Shown here one piece after another: positions 47,841 through 61,689 of a DNA stretch of 64,000 nt. The notes beneath the pieces are model-generated. The model made no database searches. It worked only from the letters and a program-made list of their open reading frames with translations, and was not told the DNA's origin. The stretch lies in contig NC_134370.1 of the NCBI RefSeq assembly GCF_035582795.1, forward strand, positions 38,241,501-38,305,500, in the 5' to 3' direction. A program made the position numbers and the translations under genes. The DNA comes from Mycteria americana (Eukaryota; Chordata; Aves; Ciconiiformes; Ciconiidae). Numbering within the stretch: position 1 is the stretch's first letter; every line of letters starts with the position of its first letter.

Positions 47841-49861
47841 CTGCAAGGAGAGGAAACAACAGGGCAGCCTTTATTTTTCAAAGAATAAGTGTAAAAGAAA
47901 GCGTGCATGCCATGATTAGAGACTCTTGCAGCTTTTGCTTCCTCCACCTTGCCAAGGAAGGATGCTCAGTTGGTTCTGCCGTTGCTCCTTAACCTTGAGC
48001 ACCTTCCCACACCACTGACCCATTAACACACAGAGATGTTGACCCAGCTCTCCCATCACCCATGCTTCAGCCCCACAGCAGTCTTGCAAACCTTCCCAGG
48101 GGTTTAACGTTTTCCTTGGGGTGGCTGTGGCCAAGTTTTCACTTACCCCTATCACGCAACAGGTTGACAGGTCTCAGAGTCATGCTGGGGGATGAGTAGG
48201 CAATTTCCCTGCCACAAGCATTTAAACCAAAAAATTGCCTTGTGAGGTGTGAGAGACAGTCCTCAAAATAAGGGAAGCCATGATGGACTAAAGAGCACTC
48301 CTATTTTCTCCTCTCCGATCTCCTGAGGTGGGACCAGGAGCAGGGACCCAACCACCATAGTACTACTAAAGGGACAGAAAACTAGGGCAACAGAGGAAAA
48401 CAAGATTTAAACCCTAAAATAGGTTTGGCAACATGTGTCTAAATACAGAGCTGAGTCATGACTCCATATCACACCTCTGTCTCAAGAAGGACTTTGATTT
48501 CGCTTTCCCCAAAGGAAAGAGTGCAGATTTTATTGCCAGAGAAGCAAGACTTGTGAAACAGCCTTTTCAAGCAGAGTCCCTCCTCTTGTCCTTTGGATAA
48601 TCTTGCTTTGCTGTGGGCACAGAAAAGCAATGCTAACACGACCCACACGGCTCATTGCTATTCACCGCTTCTGCACACAACAGCAGAACAGGCTAATCTG
48701 AACAAGGAGCAATCCAGCTGTATTTTCACTCCGTGCTCCAGGACGAGAGCAGCAGAGAACATTTTGGGTCCCGGGGATATGGGCCGCAGAGAGTTGGCAT
48801 TTGCGGGAGGATGCAAAGTTTGTGGGGAGAGGAAATAAAAATCTATCAGATCAACAGAATATAGTTGGAACTCCATTATCATGCATGCAGGAAAACGGGC
48901 AAGTTTTCAGGTTCACAAACCTTTCCAAGATTAAATAGATATTTTTGTCCCTATTAAAACCAGACAATCCTCCCTCTCTTGATCTCTACTGAATTTAAAC
49001 TATAAAAGCCCAGACCAAGAGATACTAGGGATGGAAGCGGATCTCTTCCCTCTGCATAAAGCCCCACAGTACGACCTGTGCCTGGGACCAAAAGGGGTAA
49101 TTTCCTGTCCCTTTGCTCCCCCAACAAAGCATTGCACTTGCCAAAACAAGAAGGTGATGTGCCGGCTGCTGCCCTCCCAATCAATGACCCTTCCTACAAT
49201 GCTGATTTTTCCCCACCCCAGCCCAGCAGAATCTATACTTCTAAATGTATTTCCAACCAGCTGCCCAGCTTGGTATTGATTTTAATTACAGGGCTGCGAG
49301 TGGCACTGGGGAGCTGCTCTCAGGTGGAGCTGGTAGGGCTGCAAGACCACGCTCCAGTGCCTTTTCTTGACGAGGCAACTTTCAGCATCACTCCTTCCCC
49401 GTGCCTGCCTGCGCTGGGCAGACGCACACGATGCCCTGTTACACCGCTGCCTGCTGACGTGACAAAATGTTCCTGTTTTTCTGGGGTTTTGCGGGGGAAA
49501 GGTGGGAAATAGGCACAATTCAGGTGCCTGAACGTATGTGTCTCATGTTATTTGCAATCCCGGGGCATCGGCATGCTGCCAGCAGATACAACCACAGGGA
49601 GATCTAGTTGGAGGTCAGGCAGGGCACCAAAAATGACCCTATACATCCATATAGAGGCAAGCACGTTTTGGGCCACCATACAAGGGGGCTGTGTTAAACA
49701 TCCCACCTGGCTTAGCCGGGGAACAGCACATCATGGCTCTGCATGCCCACAGGAGCTACATGCCCCAGGTTTGTGCCTCCACCTTGAAGGACTTGTCCCC
49801 AAGCAGGATGCCCTCCCCACCCTGCTCTGCCGGTGCGTCTCCCGGATGGAGGAGGTCTCAC
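47841..49861 (-). other. CDH23: CDH23 intron 2/3
   Basis: 2,021 bp, normal ends. Nothing further recognised. Confidence 0.9.
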
Positions 49862-49974
49862 CTTCACCGTGAGGATGAATCCGGCACTATAGAAGGGGTT
49901 TTCGCGGTCCAGCGGCCCGTTCAGGGTTAAGGCTCCGCTGATGTAGTCCAGTGCAAAGATGCTGTTGGTGTTAC
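49862..49974 (-). CDS. CDH23: CDH23 exon 2 of 19 (EC3, second part)
   Basis: 113 nt. It completes the glycine codon left open by the previous exon and ends in phase 0 after TVK. It encodes NTNSIFALDYISGALTLNG followed by PLDRENPFYSAGFILTVK. The LDREN motif supplies the conserved calcium-binding glutamate of EC3. Acceptor TTTTTCTCAG, donor GTGAGA. It is separated from the first exon by a 12.2 kb intron. Confidence 0.96.
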
Positions 49975-52900
49975 CTGAGAAAAATAACAGGCAGCGTGAG
50001 CACAAGCAGCTGGTACAGCCGATGCCAAATGGCGCGGGCAGTAACGCAGAGAGGGAAGCAGGATGACGTGAGCCTCTTCCCCCGCCGGTCTCCATGCATG
50101 ACCAGACCTGGTGCTCGGAAGAGAGGTTTTACAGAGCAGCCCTGCTGCCAGGCCAGGAGCTCCAAGCTGGGCACAGGCTGCAGCGGGCTCTGCGAACCCT
50201 GCACATTACCTCAATGTGCTTTAAAATTTAATGGCTGTAATGGTCCTCTCCTCCTCTCACCTGCCCCAGCTCAGGGCTCAAAACAGTGCTTTCCTTTCAA
50301 AAGCTGATAAAGTTGCAAATGCTGCAGGCAGCTGAAGAATTTCAAAGGGTTTTGGTTAAAATATGCCAAAACTAGGGCCAAATCCAGGTGCTCCCCTCTG
50401 AACAACCGCCTGCATTCACAGGGCACCATGTCCCTGGGGTGGGCACGGCCTCTGTCTTAAAATACAAGAGGTAAGGGACATCAGTCCACGTTGATCAGAG
50501 GAAGGCGCAGATGAATCAAGCTCACAAGTAATTCTTCGCATAACAAGCAGTAGTTTAACTGTGGGGTCTCTTGCCAGTGGATGCTGAAGATGATAAAACT
50601 CCACACGTATTCAAGGAGAGACTAGGGAAGTTAATGGGAAAAAAAAAAAAATCTATCAAATAACAGAGAAGCCACATGCAGCTTGGGAATTTTCTTAGCT
50701 GGATGTATTGGTGCCAGGGAGAGTATTAGGATAAGTACTATAGGCACTTGCCCTGTTTTTATGCTCTTGCCAGATATGTTGATCCCATGGAGCTGCCTTG
50801 TTTTGCTCTACTTGAGCTGAATTTAGCCTCTGTGCTGGTCGTGATGTGCAAGCAACCAGACAGGGTGCTGTGGAGGGCCTGTGATGCCTCCACCAAGCAT
50901 CCTATCCTCAGCTTGACTCCTCCTCTGGAATTAGACACCCAGAGAGAATTAAGACAACACTTGAGTCTCACGGCCAGCAGATGCTAAAAAGACGAATGAC
51001 CTGCACTGGGAATGCCCTTGCGACAGTCCCAGGTGCTCTCTCCATCAGCCAGAAAAAAGCAAGCAGTTGGTACATGGAGCCTGGGATACCTGACGCCGGC
51101 CTGACACAATACCAGAGGAGACTGCTGAATTAGTGATGACCAAGGAGGTTACACACAGGCATATGGCCACCCACACCGCTCCCCTCATCGTCTCATGGTA
51201 TGCAGAAACCCCTGATCCAGCCCCAAACAGGAGCAAAGAAACCTTGCAGGTACGTTATATTAATCCCAGTCAAAAATAAAAAAAAAAAATCCTGACTTTT
51301 CAATATATCTCAGCATGAACGAAACATACGCAACATTCATCATTTCCCTGGAAGGGAGCTGCAAGACAGATCTGCTGCCACAGAAAGTTGTTTCCCATCA
51401 CTCAGCATCCACCTCTCTCCCTTCTGATCCCCTGTTTAACCACAGCTGCACCTTTCGTGGGATGGCCAAAGCCTCCAGGTCTGGCTCTCCCCTCCCTCCC
51501 AGCCCCAGGAGCCACCCTGGCCTTCACGAGCCGCTGGCTGCCAGCATCTCCTCTCTCTCCCCGGGCCCTAAGTGCTGTAACACCTTTGTCCCCCACTACT
51601 GCCTGTATAAGTTCCCCTTGGACCGAATGCCTCCCATTTCTGTCCTCAGTCCTCTCTTCTCTCCATCCAAAATGGCCCATTGACTGCTAGCCAGCTTAAT
51701 GAACTGATGCGTGGCTACTTAAATATTAGCGGCAGCCTTGCTTTTTTTTTTTTTAATCTAACTTTTCGCTGCTGTATGTGAAGATCTCTAGTCTGCTCCC
51801 TTGGATGATTCCTCTCTTTTCATCTTGACTTCCCACCTTTGCTCTGTAATTTATGGCTGACTCTTTAGGAGACTTCTTCTGATACCAGGTTTGAAGGACA
51901 CTCCATGAGATATATTGAACTGTGCTGCAAGGCATTTAAATGCTCGAGGATGCCATGTAGCCATGGTAAAGTTTGTGCATCAGGGTGATTTTGGTACATT
52001 CCCCCTAATATAAAGCATAATAAAATACCTTTTTAATCACAAAATACCATTCCGCTAACAGGCATCTGTAAACGTGGAGACCAATGGATTTTAGTGGAAA
52101 TAGGTCAACAGGGCAGGAATTTGCCACAAAGGACTAAACAGCACTGAGCGCCGTATCCTAAAAATGGTTATGTGTTTCATGTTTGACCACAGTCATTTTT
52201 TAAAGGATGGACGAATAAATTAGGGACCCAAATACCCTCTCAGGCTGCACATCAGAGGTTTTTCTCTAGCTCAGCCTCCCCAGTGCCACTCAAATGGCAG
52301 ATATGCATCTGATGCCCTCTGGGGTGCCTTTCAGCTAGCAGAGAATTGCCGGCTTTGCAAATTAGCCTCAGAAGGGAAAGAGGTGTCTCCAAACTTGTCC
52401 CTCAGAGGCCTTTCATAATTTCCTCTACAGTGCCTCTCCAACCACCGCTTCATTATTGCTCTGACCAGTGATCCCCGCTGAAGTACTCACACTGCTGAAC
52501 AATGCACATTCCCCCGAGATGCTTTCTTTGCAAAAATCTCTCTAATCATCTTCACAAGTCTTCACTTTCCTCAGAGCAAGGGAAAAAAAAAAAAAAAGGT
52601 GGGGGAAAAATAGCCAATTTTGTCTTTCCCTCCCCACCTCTGTATAATTTCTTCTCCCTGCATGATTCTCTCCCGTTATCTCTCCGTCAACTTCCTGACG
52701 CAGGGAAAAGCCGAGCCTGGGTTAGGCGCAGCTTAGTCCGCAGCTGACGGTGCAGTCGGCCACGCTGGCGGATGGCTTTCAACCCGTTTGTCCGCTCCAC
52801 TGCTCTCCCAGTGCTTGCTCCATCCTGCTCCCAGCCACGCTGGTCACAGGGGTCTGTGCCCACGGTGGCCTCACACCCAGGTGGACACCATGAGCTGAGC

Positions 52901-54457
52901 CAGCTCCTCATCATGCTGCCCCAATGCTCTAGCCGATGGCTTGCATGGCCAGTGGCCAGCACTGCCTGCTGGGCACGCCAACGGAGCAAACCAGTTTGCT
53001 CATTGCTGGTTTTGAAGCGATACTTCAATACACAGACACGAGATGGAGAACACAGAGGGGATAGAGAATCTTTCCAGGGATTTCAAACCCAGTCGAGATC
53101 CTCAGATAATCCTGTTTCTCGGAGGACATGGAACGGTGCAGATCTTTCCATCTCCCAGTTTGCACTCTGCAAACTGTTTTAACGATGCAGACAGGAACTA
53201 TTGTGGCCACACTTGACATGGAAGCAAAGTGACCTTCAAAAAGGCACCCCTGCTGCTCCCCCTCCTTCGTGTCCCCCTCGCATGCTCTCCCACGAGCCGT
53301 GCTCACGCCGTGGCACACACAACTTTCTGCTCCACACCAGGCAGGCAATGAAATGATCGCTCACTTGGCTCAGGAATTACCAGCTGCTGGACGTGTCCCT
53401 GCTTGAGCCATCTACTGCCTAGCCTGAAGTCCGGTCCAAACCTCCAAAGCATTTCTAGATGGCGACCAAGGACTTCATTTCCATGACCCTGGTTTGAGAA
53501 GGGAACCCCAGACCATGCTCCAGTTTCTGCTAAACAAGGGCTTTCATGTCCTCCTCCTCCTTCCCCATCCAGACTAGGATGTGGCATGTTCACAGAGAAC
53601 CAGAGAACCCAGCTCCATTGCATGGATCCATTGCAGGCAAAGCTAAGGAATAAATGGGTCTTTCATCAGCAAAGGAGGAGCTCTGCTTTCAAGTACTGGG
53701 AAAGCAAGCACGGCTTTAAGAAAAGCAGGGTAGGGCCTGGGGCAGAAAATAAATGTGAGGCTGCCTAGGAGATAGCATCCTCTGGAGAGGAACACGCTGT
53801 GGGAAGGCAGGCTCCACTTCTACCTCTCTGCCACTGCTGCAAACCTGCGGAGCTGGACAAAGGAGACCGGGAGAGAGACCTAGAGTAGGAATCAGAGACG
53901 TGGCAGAAAGGGAAAGGCTGGGCAGCAAAAGGGAGTGCAGAGAGAAGAAAAGCAGAGCAGATAATGTTTTTAAATACTCAAAAAGGCAGACAAAAGGTGA
54001 GGGGAAAAAAAAAAAGTGAACTTTGGGACAGCAATATGAATGCATTTCTGGCAGACTTGTTGCTCTCACCTGCACGGAACAGGCTTGCTCAGGACATACA
54101 AGCCAAGCTTCTGGTTATGACACAGGTCAAGGGAGAAGGAGAACTTTCCCATCCCTCCATCTGTGTGTGGGTACAGGACAGCAGCACCTCCTACATCCAC
54201 TGCGGCCAGGCAGGGGACCGGGAAGGCAGGGACCAACGTGGTGCTGGCCTGGGAGCAACGGGATGGATCACAGTAGCCCATTTGGAGTGTTTTTCCAGGC
54301 TCATTGAGGAACGGATGGTGGCATAGGCATCATTTTGGAGAAACACTGCTATAACAAGGGGTTTTATAGATGAGGGCCATAATGTTTAATTGCCCTCGGC
54401 CAACGCTCTCACAGTTTAAAAAGGCCATTAGAAATACTGGCTCCAACCCAGGGAAAA

Positions 54458-54483
54458 AAAAAAAAAGAAAAGAAAAAAAAAAG
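54458..54483. repeat. Interrupted poly-A tract
   Basis: Runs of A broken by single G bases. There is no polyadenylation signal just upstream, so I treat it as simple sequence. Confidence 0.8.
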
Positions 54484-57400
54484 ACAATGATGTCTCCTCC
54501 TTCCTCCCTACCCCTTTGGCCTTTGAGCATCGTTCAAACCCATAGGAGGGAGAGATGCAGCTACTGCCCAGCTCTAGTGAAGAGCTACCTGTCAGCCAGG
54601 GGAAGCCGATTCTCCCACGCAGGCAAATTCCCCCCCCCCCATGAAGGGCCATTTGTAGCGGGCAGCCACATCCTCAGAAGGCCCTGGGCTTGCTGAGCCG
54701 CTGAACTTGGAGCGGATGACTTTCATGAGATGTGAAAGGGGAACCCATCACACACCTTGCGCCAGATAATTTATTAATCAAAATGTGCTCCGTCAGGGCT
54801 CCTCGGCACCGAAATAGATGCTGTTGGATGTGGTTCATAGAGTCAGCAACAGACACAGTTATCATCGTATAAATAGTCCATCAGCTGCTGTGACCACCTT
54901 GCTGCTCTTCACCTTGAGTTTTTGCCCCCGTGCGATACGCAGGGAAGCATGCCAGGGCAGATACCTCGCCCCACACTTAAATTCAAAGGAAACAAGTTAA
55001 TTCCAAAGGAAAAGGGGTTATTATAACCTGAGCTTTAATTCTTCACTCTGCATGAAATCAAGATGCTGCCACGTGCTGCTCTAGAACACAGTGCCGGTTC
55101 CTCCTGCTCTGGACTTTGGTTTGTTCTTCTTCCCAGAGGACACAGCTCTCTCTGGGGCAACTAATTCAAGCCCAAAGTTGCGTGCCGGCACTCCTCTGCA
55201 CACGCCTGCTCTGCAAACAGGCATTTTTAGTATCTTCCCCAAAAGATTTAATTGCCCATTCTAGCACAAACAGCAGAATTTCTGATCTTGCAGAGCCACA
55301 AAAGAAGCTTGGAGTAAATGCTGGCACAGTTCCCTCTTTTAGAACCGAATGTACAGAACGAGAAAATAAAAGGAGAGATTTATCACCCGAGGTGCAATCC
55401 CCCTCCGAAGCCCCCAGGAGCAGTGGCTGGGTACCAGAGAGGAGAATAGAGCCCGCAGAGTTTAAAGGTTCCTGCTCCGAGTGTAATTCATCACATGAAA
55501 GGGTGCTGAGTCTTGGACCACAACCACCATTCCCCCACATCATCTAAAATGCGCTCCATGGCCCAAAGGGAAGGCAAATCACCAGCACTGCCTGGCCTGG
55601 CTTTTTCCTCCCAGCCTTTCCTCTTTCCATGAATCTAACCCTAAAACCTGCTACGGGAAAGCAGCCAACAGCTGGATTGCGAGTCAAGACAGCAGAGCAA
55701 CACAGGGAAAACTACCGTAAATGTTTATTTCACTCATTTCTGTAACAGCAGCACTTTAACCCTCCACCTGAGCTCACAAAGGATTTTGTCCTAATAAACA
55801 GGGCGCAGAAGGCAGCGCGCATTCCCAGAGAGAACGGGCTGGTTCCGGCTGCCAGGCATCACCACCCCAGAGCAGCAGTTGCAGAACACGCTCACACTCT
55901 GCAGCCGACGGATGCATACGCATAAAACTGGCACTATCTTAACAGCTACTGTGCCTGGGCTGGATTGAGAGACCCACAAATCACCTCTCCTGCCTCTCCC
56001 ACAGCAGCAGGCAGACTCATCAAGAGAACATGAAAGGAGTACACTGTAATATGCCCGGTAACAAGTCTGAACCAGCTTTTAACATAAACCCCAAATCTCC
56101 AGGCTCAACACCTTTCAGAAAATCTTCCATTAAAAACCATTTCCGAACCAGTTGTTTTCTCTAGCCCCAAAAGAGACAGCACAGGTTCATCCTTCTCCAG
56201 TGGCTGCCAGCATCCTGAATACACATTAAATCCCAGGAAGGGATAGGAAGTCCCAGAAATTGAGCAAAAAATATGCTTTGGTTTCATATTTACACATAAA
56301 TGGGAATGTATAGTCTTAATTACCAAAGGCCATTTGCTGGGGGACCACCTGCCATGCAAACCATTATCCCAACTGTATCTCTTCCCAGTGATTTCTGGAT
56401 TGCCAGGGAGCCAAAGCAAGATGCCAATGTGACGATGAAGCATCGTCAGCAGCGAGAAGGAAGACGGGGAACAACCAAGCCAAGAAAAGAGGGGCTGTGG
56501 CCGCAGCCACCATCTCTTCTTTGTGCCATTTCATCCCCTTGCATTGGCAGGGTGGAAAAACAGCCTTTGATGAATAACTCTGCGTGAGGCACTTTTCCAC
56601 CCATCAGCGTGTCCTCCTACAGAAATGTTCTGCTATGATGACTGCCTTTAAATCACACTGGAAGGCCCTCCCAGCAGGCGTAATTTGTGAGGACTTTAAC
56701 ACCCTAGTAGTTCACCGAGCGATCTGAATGTGGGAAAAAGCCGGCGCGATGTAGGCCAACTGGCGACAGGAATATTAAAATTAGAAGGTCCTATTTCCAA
56801 GGATCCTCTCTGATGTCTGGTTTAAGGGACTCAGGGAAGTGGTGTGCTTTGCCCTGCCTTCTTTATTGAGTCAGGTTGAAATATGAAGGGAGGTGTCAGC
56901 AGCTGAGGGCTGGGAAGACCTCTTTGGCCACTTAACCTTACCTCAAGGGTTTGTGGTGCACTGTCAAAAGGAAGGCAGCGGGGGACTCCAGATCTGTTAA
57001 GACCATGTGAAACATGTTCTGAGAGCTACTGCATTGATTTTTACATATATCTTATTCCTTAGCAAGAAAACCAGAAGAAAGAGGGAGAACAATTCTTTTC
57101 AGACACGCTTCCCTCTTGCTTTTACAACTCACACTTCTATTACATTGTACAAATAATGATTTTTAATTCATGCTTCCCTTGGGATGCACCAGATTTAGGA
57201 AGAGAGTGCTTTGCCAGAAACTGCATCAGTCTCCTAAAGCAATCAACTCGAGGGGGAAAAAAAAAATGCCTAAGGGTTTGTGAAGAGCCCTAAGGACCAG
57301 CTCACCGACTGAAAGCCCCGCGCTCCCTCCCCTCTCTCCTGCAGGACTTTGCAAGCCCGGGGAAGGACATATGGATTGCCTTTGTGCAATCTCCCATTGC

Positions 57401-58422
57401 CCATCCATCACCGCACCTGAAATGTGAAGGCAGGCAGAGACTGACGTTCAGGCATCTTGCAGAGCCCCGGGACCCTTCCCCCTGGTTTAACCCTTTGATA
57501 CCTGCCCAAGCAGCACAGGCCGCCTTCACATCTTCGTGCCAGGAGACATCAAGTCTCCTGACTGTCCTGGAAATAAATGAAACTCAAAGTTTACCGCTAG
57601 CGAGCAAAGCACCAGACCGTGGTCATACAATACGTATTCCTAACAAGACCTCACGGGCCAAAGTCCCCTCCTGCCTATTAATTAAATTGTCATTTAATTC
57701 ATGATAAAAAAAATCCTTCTCTTAAAGAGCCAAAGGATTCCCCACGCCCCAGGCGACGTGCAGCAGCAGCAAACATGAAAACACACTGCCGTCTGCAGGC
57801 CTGATCCTGCCGAGAGCACCGGGGCCATCCGATTTCCACCGGGAAAATCAATCTCTGTTAGACCAGAGAGTTCCCTAAATGAAAAGCCTTATCTAGAACA
57901 GGTCATGTTATACAACAAGTCACTCGCTTTGCCTGGGAAATGAAAGATGATGAGGCAGAGTCCCCGGTACAGAGGCTATCTCCATAAATCTGCCAAAAAG
58001 GAGCCGTGGATTACTTCGCTGGATTAATTATCTGTCCTTCAAACAGAGCCCTGACCTCAGCAGCTGAACATCTCCAACCTGTCAAAGCAGCCAGGGAACT
58101 GGGGAGGGAGGGCTTTTGCAGGGCACTGGCCACGGGCTGCCTGCGCTCTCTTTTTTGCCTGGGAAAAGCAGCAGAAACACCCGTTGGAGCGACGGGAGCC
58201 CCGACACCGACCAGCCTGTCGGCACGAGGGGCTTGAATTGTGAGGTCTTCAATTTGGATTTCTTTTTCAAATGGTCTTTCGCACGGCGGTGACCCCACTC
58301 CTTGCAAAGTGCAGGGCAAAAAAGTGCATGTTTTCATGGGGTTAAAATACTCAGATTGGAAGGAAGGGGGAGAAACAACTGAATGGCTTTTGCCTACAAG
58401 ATATGGAAATGATTCCCAGTGC

Positions 58423-58443
58423 AGGCAGGCAGGCAGCAGGCAG
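58423..58443. repeat. CAGG tetranucleotide repeat
   Basis: GCAGGCAGGCAGGCAGCAGG: short repeat with one broken unit. Confidence 0.8.
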
Positions 58444-58519
58444 GCTCATCTTCCCTGACAGGACAACTAGCCAAAGCCGTGACACAGCTAGATCAGCGCT
58501 CCTCCGTCATTTGAGGCTT

Positions 58520-58650
58520 AACAGCTTTGTAAGCTGGCAGCATAAAGTTAGATCTTAAGTCTTATTTTATGTGGTTATGGTTAACCTTTTAGCTTTATTG
58601 TTTTCCTGTCATGGGAGGACCTTGTGCTGGAGATAGCCGTATAAATAAGA
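58520..58650. promoter_or_regulatory. Candidate conserved noncoding block
   Basis: AT-rich and non-repetitive, with GTTATGGTTAACC and, at its right end, TATAAATAAGAGC, which resembles a TATA box. No transcript is evident downstream on either strand. Confidence 0.25.
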
Positions 58651-59019
58651 GCTGCTGCAGTATATTCCGAGGTGCAGCTACCCGAGGGCTGGAGCCGAAC
58701 AGGACACCAGCAATTCCAAATTAATTTTTATATCCCACCTCCAAATCATACCAATGCTTTAGATATTGATAAGAAAGAAATGATAAATGGCTAGGTTGCT
58801 TTTCATCTTTCTCACTGTTGTATATTCAACCCCAGCTAGTAAAATCAGAACAGCTATATGCAAGCCCTATGCCCGAAAGCCTGGGAGAGCCAGGGAGAAG
58901 CATCACCCATCCCTGCCATGAAATGGGAACAGCATCACCGCCACCTCCCCTCGTGCAAGTGAGCTGAAGAGCCAGGTATAATTACTACCTCCACTGACCG
59001 TTTTCACTTCTGCTTATGG

Positions 59020-59180
59020 TCGGTTTCTAATTTAATTTGCTTCCCCTATTCCCATATGTTAGGCCGTTTTTTTGCAAAATTGCCATAAAAATTTACCAGC
59101 TCAGGCACAAAATCTGCTCGCTGACCTTTACCATCATGATTGAGGATAATGACAAGTTAATTAGGCTTTACCTGCCTGCC
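59020..59180. promoter_or_regulatory. Candidate conserved noncoding block (possible enhancer)
   Basis: Contains TTTCTAATTTAATTTGC, CATATGTTAGGC, TGACCTTTACC and AAGTTAATTAGGC within 160 bases. Homeodomain-type TAATTA cores and a nuclear receptor half-site are packed without simple repeats, a pattern common in vertebrate enhancers. Conservation was not tested. Confidence 0.3.
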
Positions 59181-60302
59181 AAAAAAAATCGCTTGCCTTG
59201 AGTGAGCAGGATTTTGGAGGTGCGCTAGCGGCTGGTTCCCATGTCCAGACTCTCAGACATCAGAAGGTAATGTCCTCTTTCAAAAGCAAGCAGCAAATCA
59301 TAGAAAGTATAAGAGAATGCCTTGAGCAGAGTGGGGGAGGCACTCACACTCCTACTGAGTTCAGAAAAAAACCTGTTTGCCCCACGACCATGTTTTCTTT
59401 AAAATTTGCCCTCAGCCACACACCTTGGCCGCAATCCGGCAGTGGAATGGAGCTGGCAAACTCTGGCAATGAACTCAATTCAAGGTGGAAGCAGAACATC
59501 CTGAAGCCTGGCTTCAGGGATTTTGAAAACCTCTGCCTTCAGCTGAAGGCAGGGTGAGGATGGGGAGGAGGCAGGAGGTGATAGCGGGTATCTGCAGTCG
59601 TCCCTCGGTCTGTCCACGGGCTGATCCTTCCTAGCACCACCACTCTACAAGATGCTGGTGCCGACGGGAGAAAGAATCCTGGCCAGTTATGAAAACACTC
59701 TGCAATTCTCGTGTTTGGGGGGAAAAAAAAAAAAAATGCAAAGCCGTTTAATCACTCTTTGATGTGCTCTGCCTGATGCTCCGATATGAGAGCTGCCCCC
59801 CACCAGGCGGGACCGGGGGCAGGGATTAAGCTCTTGGCATATGCAAGCAGATGTGAGGATGTTTGCACTGATCTGCTTGCCTGTCACTCCGCACCCCGCT
59901 GCCACCAGGCTCCCAGAGCATGCCTGGCTCACTTCCACCATCCCTTCGCCCGGCCGTAACGGCCAGGCTGTTGGCTACCCTGGAACTGAGTGGGGGATGC
60001 TCACAAAGGGATATTGTGGCTATTTTGCAGGAAAACCAAAGACAGATGTGAAAATAAGAGCATACGTGAACACTCCAGGTAAAAATCCAGGGTCCAAGGT
60101 TTTGTTTCGTTGATTCGGTAGAGCAGCCATGACCATCCGACGAGCAGAAAGGCTGACGTGACCATGAGTGGATGGGTGCATTTAGCAAATTAACCATCTA
60201 TAGATTGCACGGTTGTTTCTGTAGGTTTGAGCCATCAAATAAAGGCTCCTGAAAACCCAGAGCTTTTTGTATTGCACTGGTGCTGACAAGGGAGAACTAA
60301 TA

Positions 60303-60460
60303 CCCACAGCATACTGGGTCAGAAAAATGGTCCATAGCCATCAGCAGATACCCAAAGGAGGGTGTACAAACAGGACAAGAGTGATTTCCCAGCTGCTGAG
60401 CATCTTCAGGCTTTGAGCTGGGTGAGGATTCTGTAAGCCGAAGGCTTTTACCATCCTCAT
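60303..60460 (+). mobile_element. Degraded ancient sauropsid interspersed repeat (family name uncertain)
   Basis: CATACTGGGTCAGA, AATGGTCCAT and the later GGTGTACAAACAGGACAAG then TGATTTCCCAGC resemble, in order and spacing, a repeat I recall as common in turtles, crocodilians and birds (CATACTGGGTCAGACCAATG... type). About 150 bp, with many substitutions and no coding capacity. Confidence 0.45.
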
Positions 60461-61689
60461 AGGAGTTCAGAGGCAGCTGCAAAACTAGTTAGATGTTTCA
60501 GTCCAGTCTCCAGTGAAAAAGGGCTCGTATTAGCCAATGAAAGTCCTTGCTGCACTTTGGCCAGTTGATACATGCAATGTGGAGGAATCTCTCATTCACT
60601 TCATGCCAGGGGAACATTAGAATAAATTGCAGAGAGAATTAGAGGAATAAATAATCCTTGCATCTTCAATTCTTGCAGACTGACCTGGATACTTGCAGTC
60701 AGGATCAGTGGACTTGAAAGTCAGGGTGAAATCACCTTGACCCTAGACGTTGATTAAAAGAGCATTTGAAATGGCTGGTCTTTGAGGAAGAGAAACTGGG
60801 AAATTATTTCCGCACATGTAGCTCAAAGGAGCTGCCAGCCAGCACCCAAACCACGTGGCACAGCGGGGAGAGGAGGCACCGCTACCATTTCTTGCCGTGA
60901 AGATCCCCCCGAAAAGCAATGCCAGAAATAGTGTTACAGCCCAGACCCACCAAGCTGGACCCTCACTCCTGGATTAACCCAAGTAGTTGTCTGTCCCCAA
61001 GGCACAGCCCCACCAAAGCAGCATCCGAGTGCAGCCCAGTGACCATCAAAGTCTGCCTTGGATATAGCAAAGACTTGCTGACCTCAAGGCTTCTTAAACG
61101 AGACGGGTCCAGCCCCAAAGATTGGCCTTCCCAAAACTCAGCTATCTGAGATTTATCTGGAAATGCCTGTCCAGGCTGCCCTGCCCCTGTCTTTTTTGCC
61201 ATCAGAAGAGGTTGACAAAAGAGATTTGGGCTTGGGGGCTGCAAGGAGGGTTTCTCCAAAATCAATAGCAAGGCAAGTAGCGTTCAGCATCAGACAGCTC
61301 ATACAGACCTTTCTTTGAAAATCAATTCTCTTGTAACCTGAAGCACTAATTTTTTTCTCACAGCCGGTCAAACCAACCTGGTAGACCTTCCCCGAAAGGG
61401 AGGTCCCCAAGCTACGGTCCCAAAGGAGCCAAGCATTACCCAGTGACAGCAGTTTCAGCAAGCTACCCATGTGCACTACGAAGGGTTCCCTTCAGGCTTC
61501 AGAGCCAGTCCGCAAAGGCAGGATTAATCCACGTGCCTGTCAGAAGGCAGAAACCCTCCACCACTTTAATTAAGCTTCATTCTCTAGCCCTGCACCCTTG
61601 CGGGTCCAGCCCCCTACCTCCCAGCTTGTGAAGCTCTAGCAATGCTTTGGGAGGCCAGCCCTCGGCACAGAGGCTTTCGGGAAACGCCG

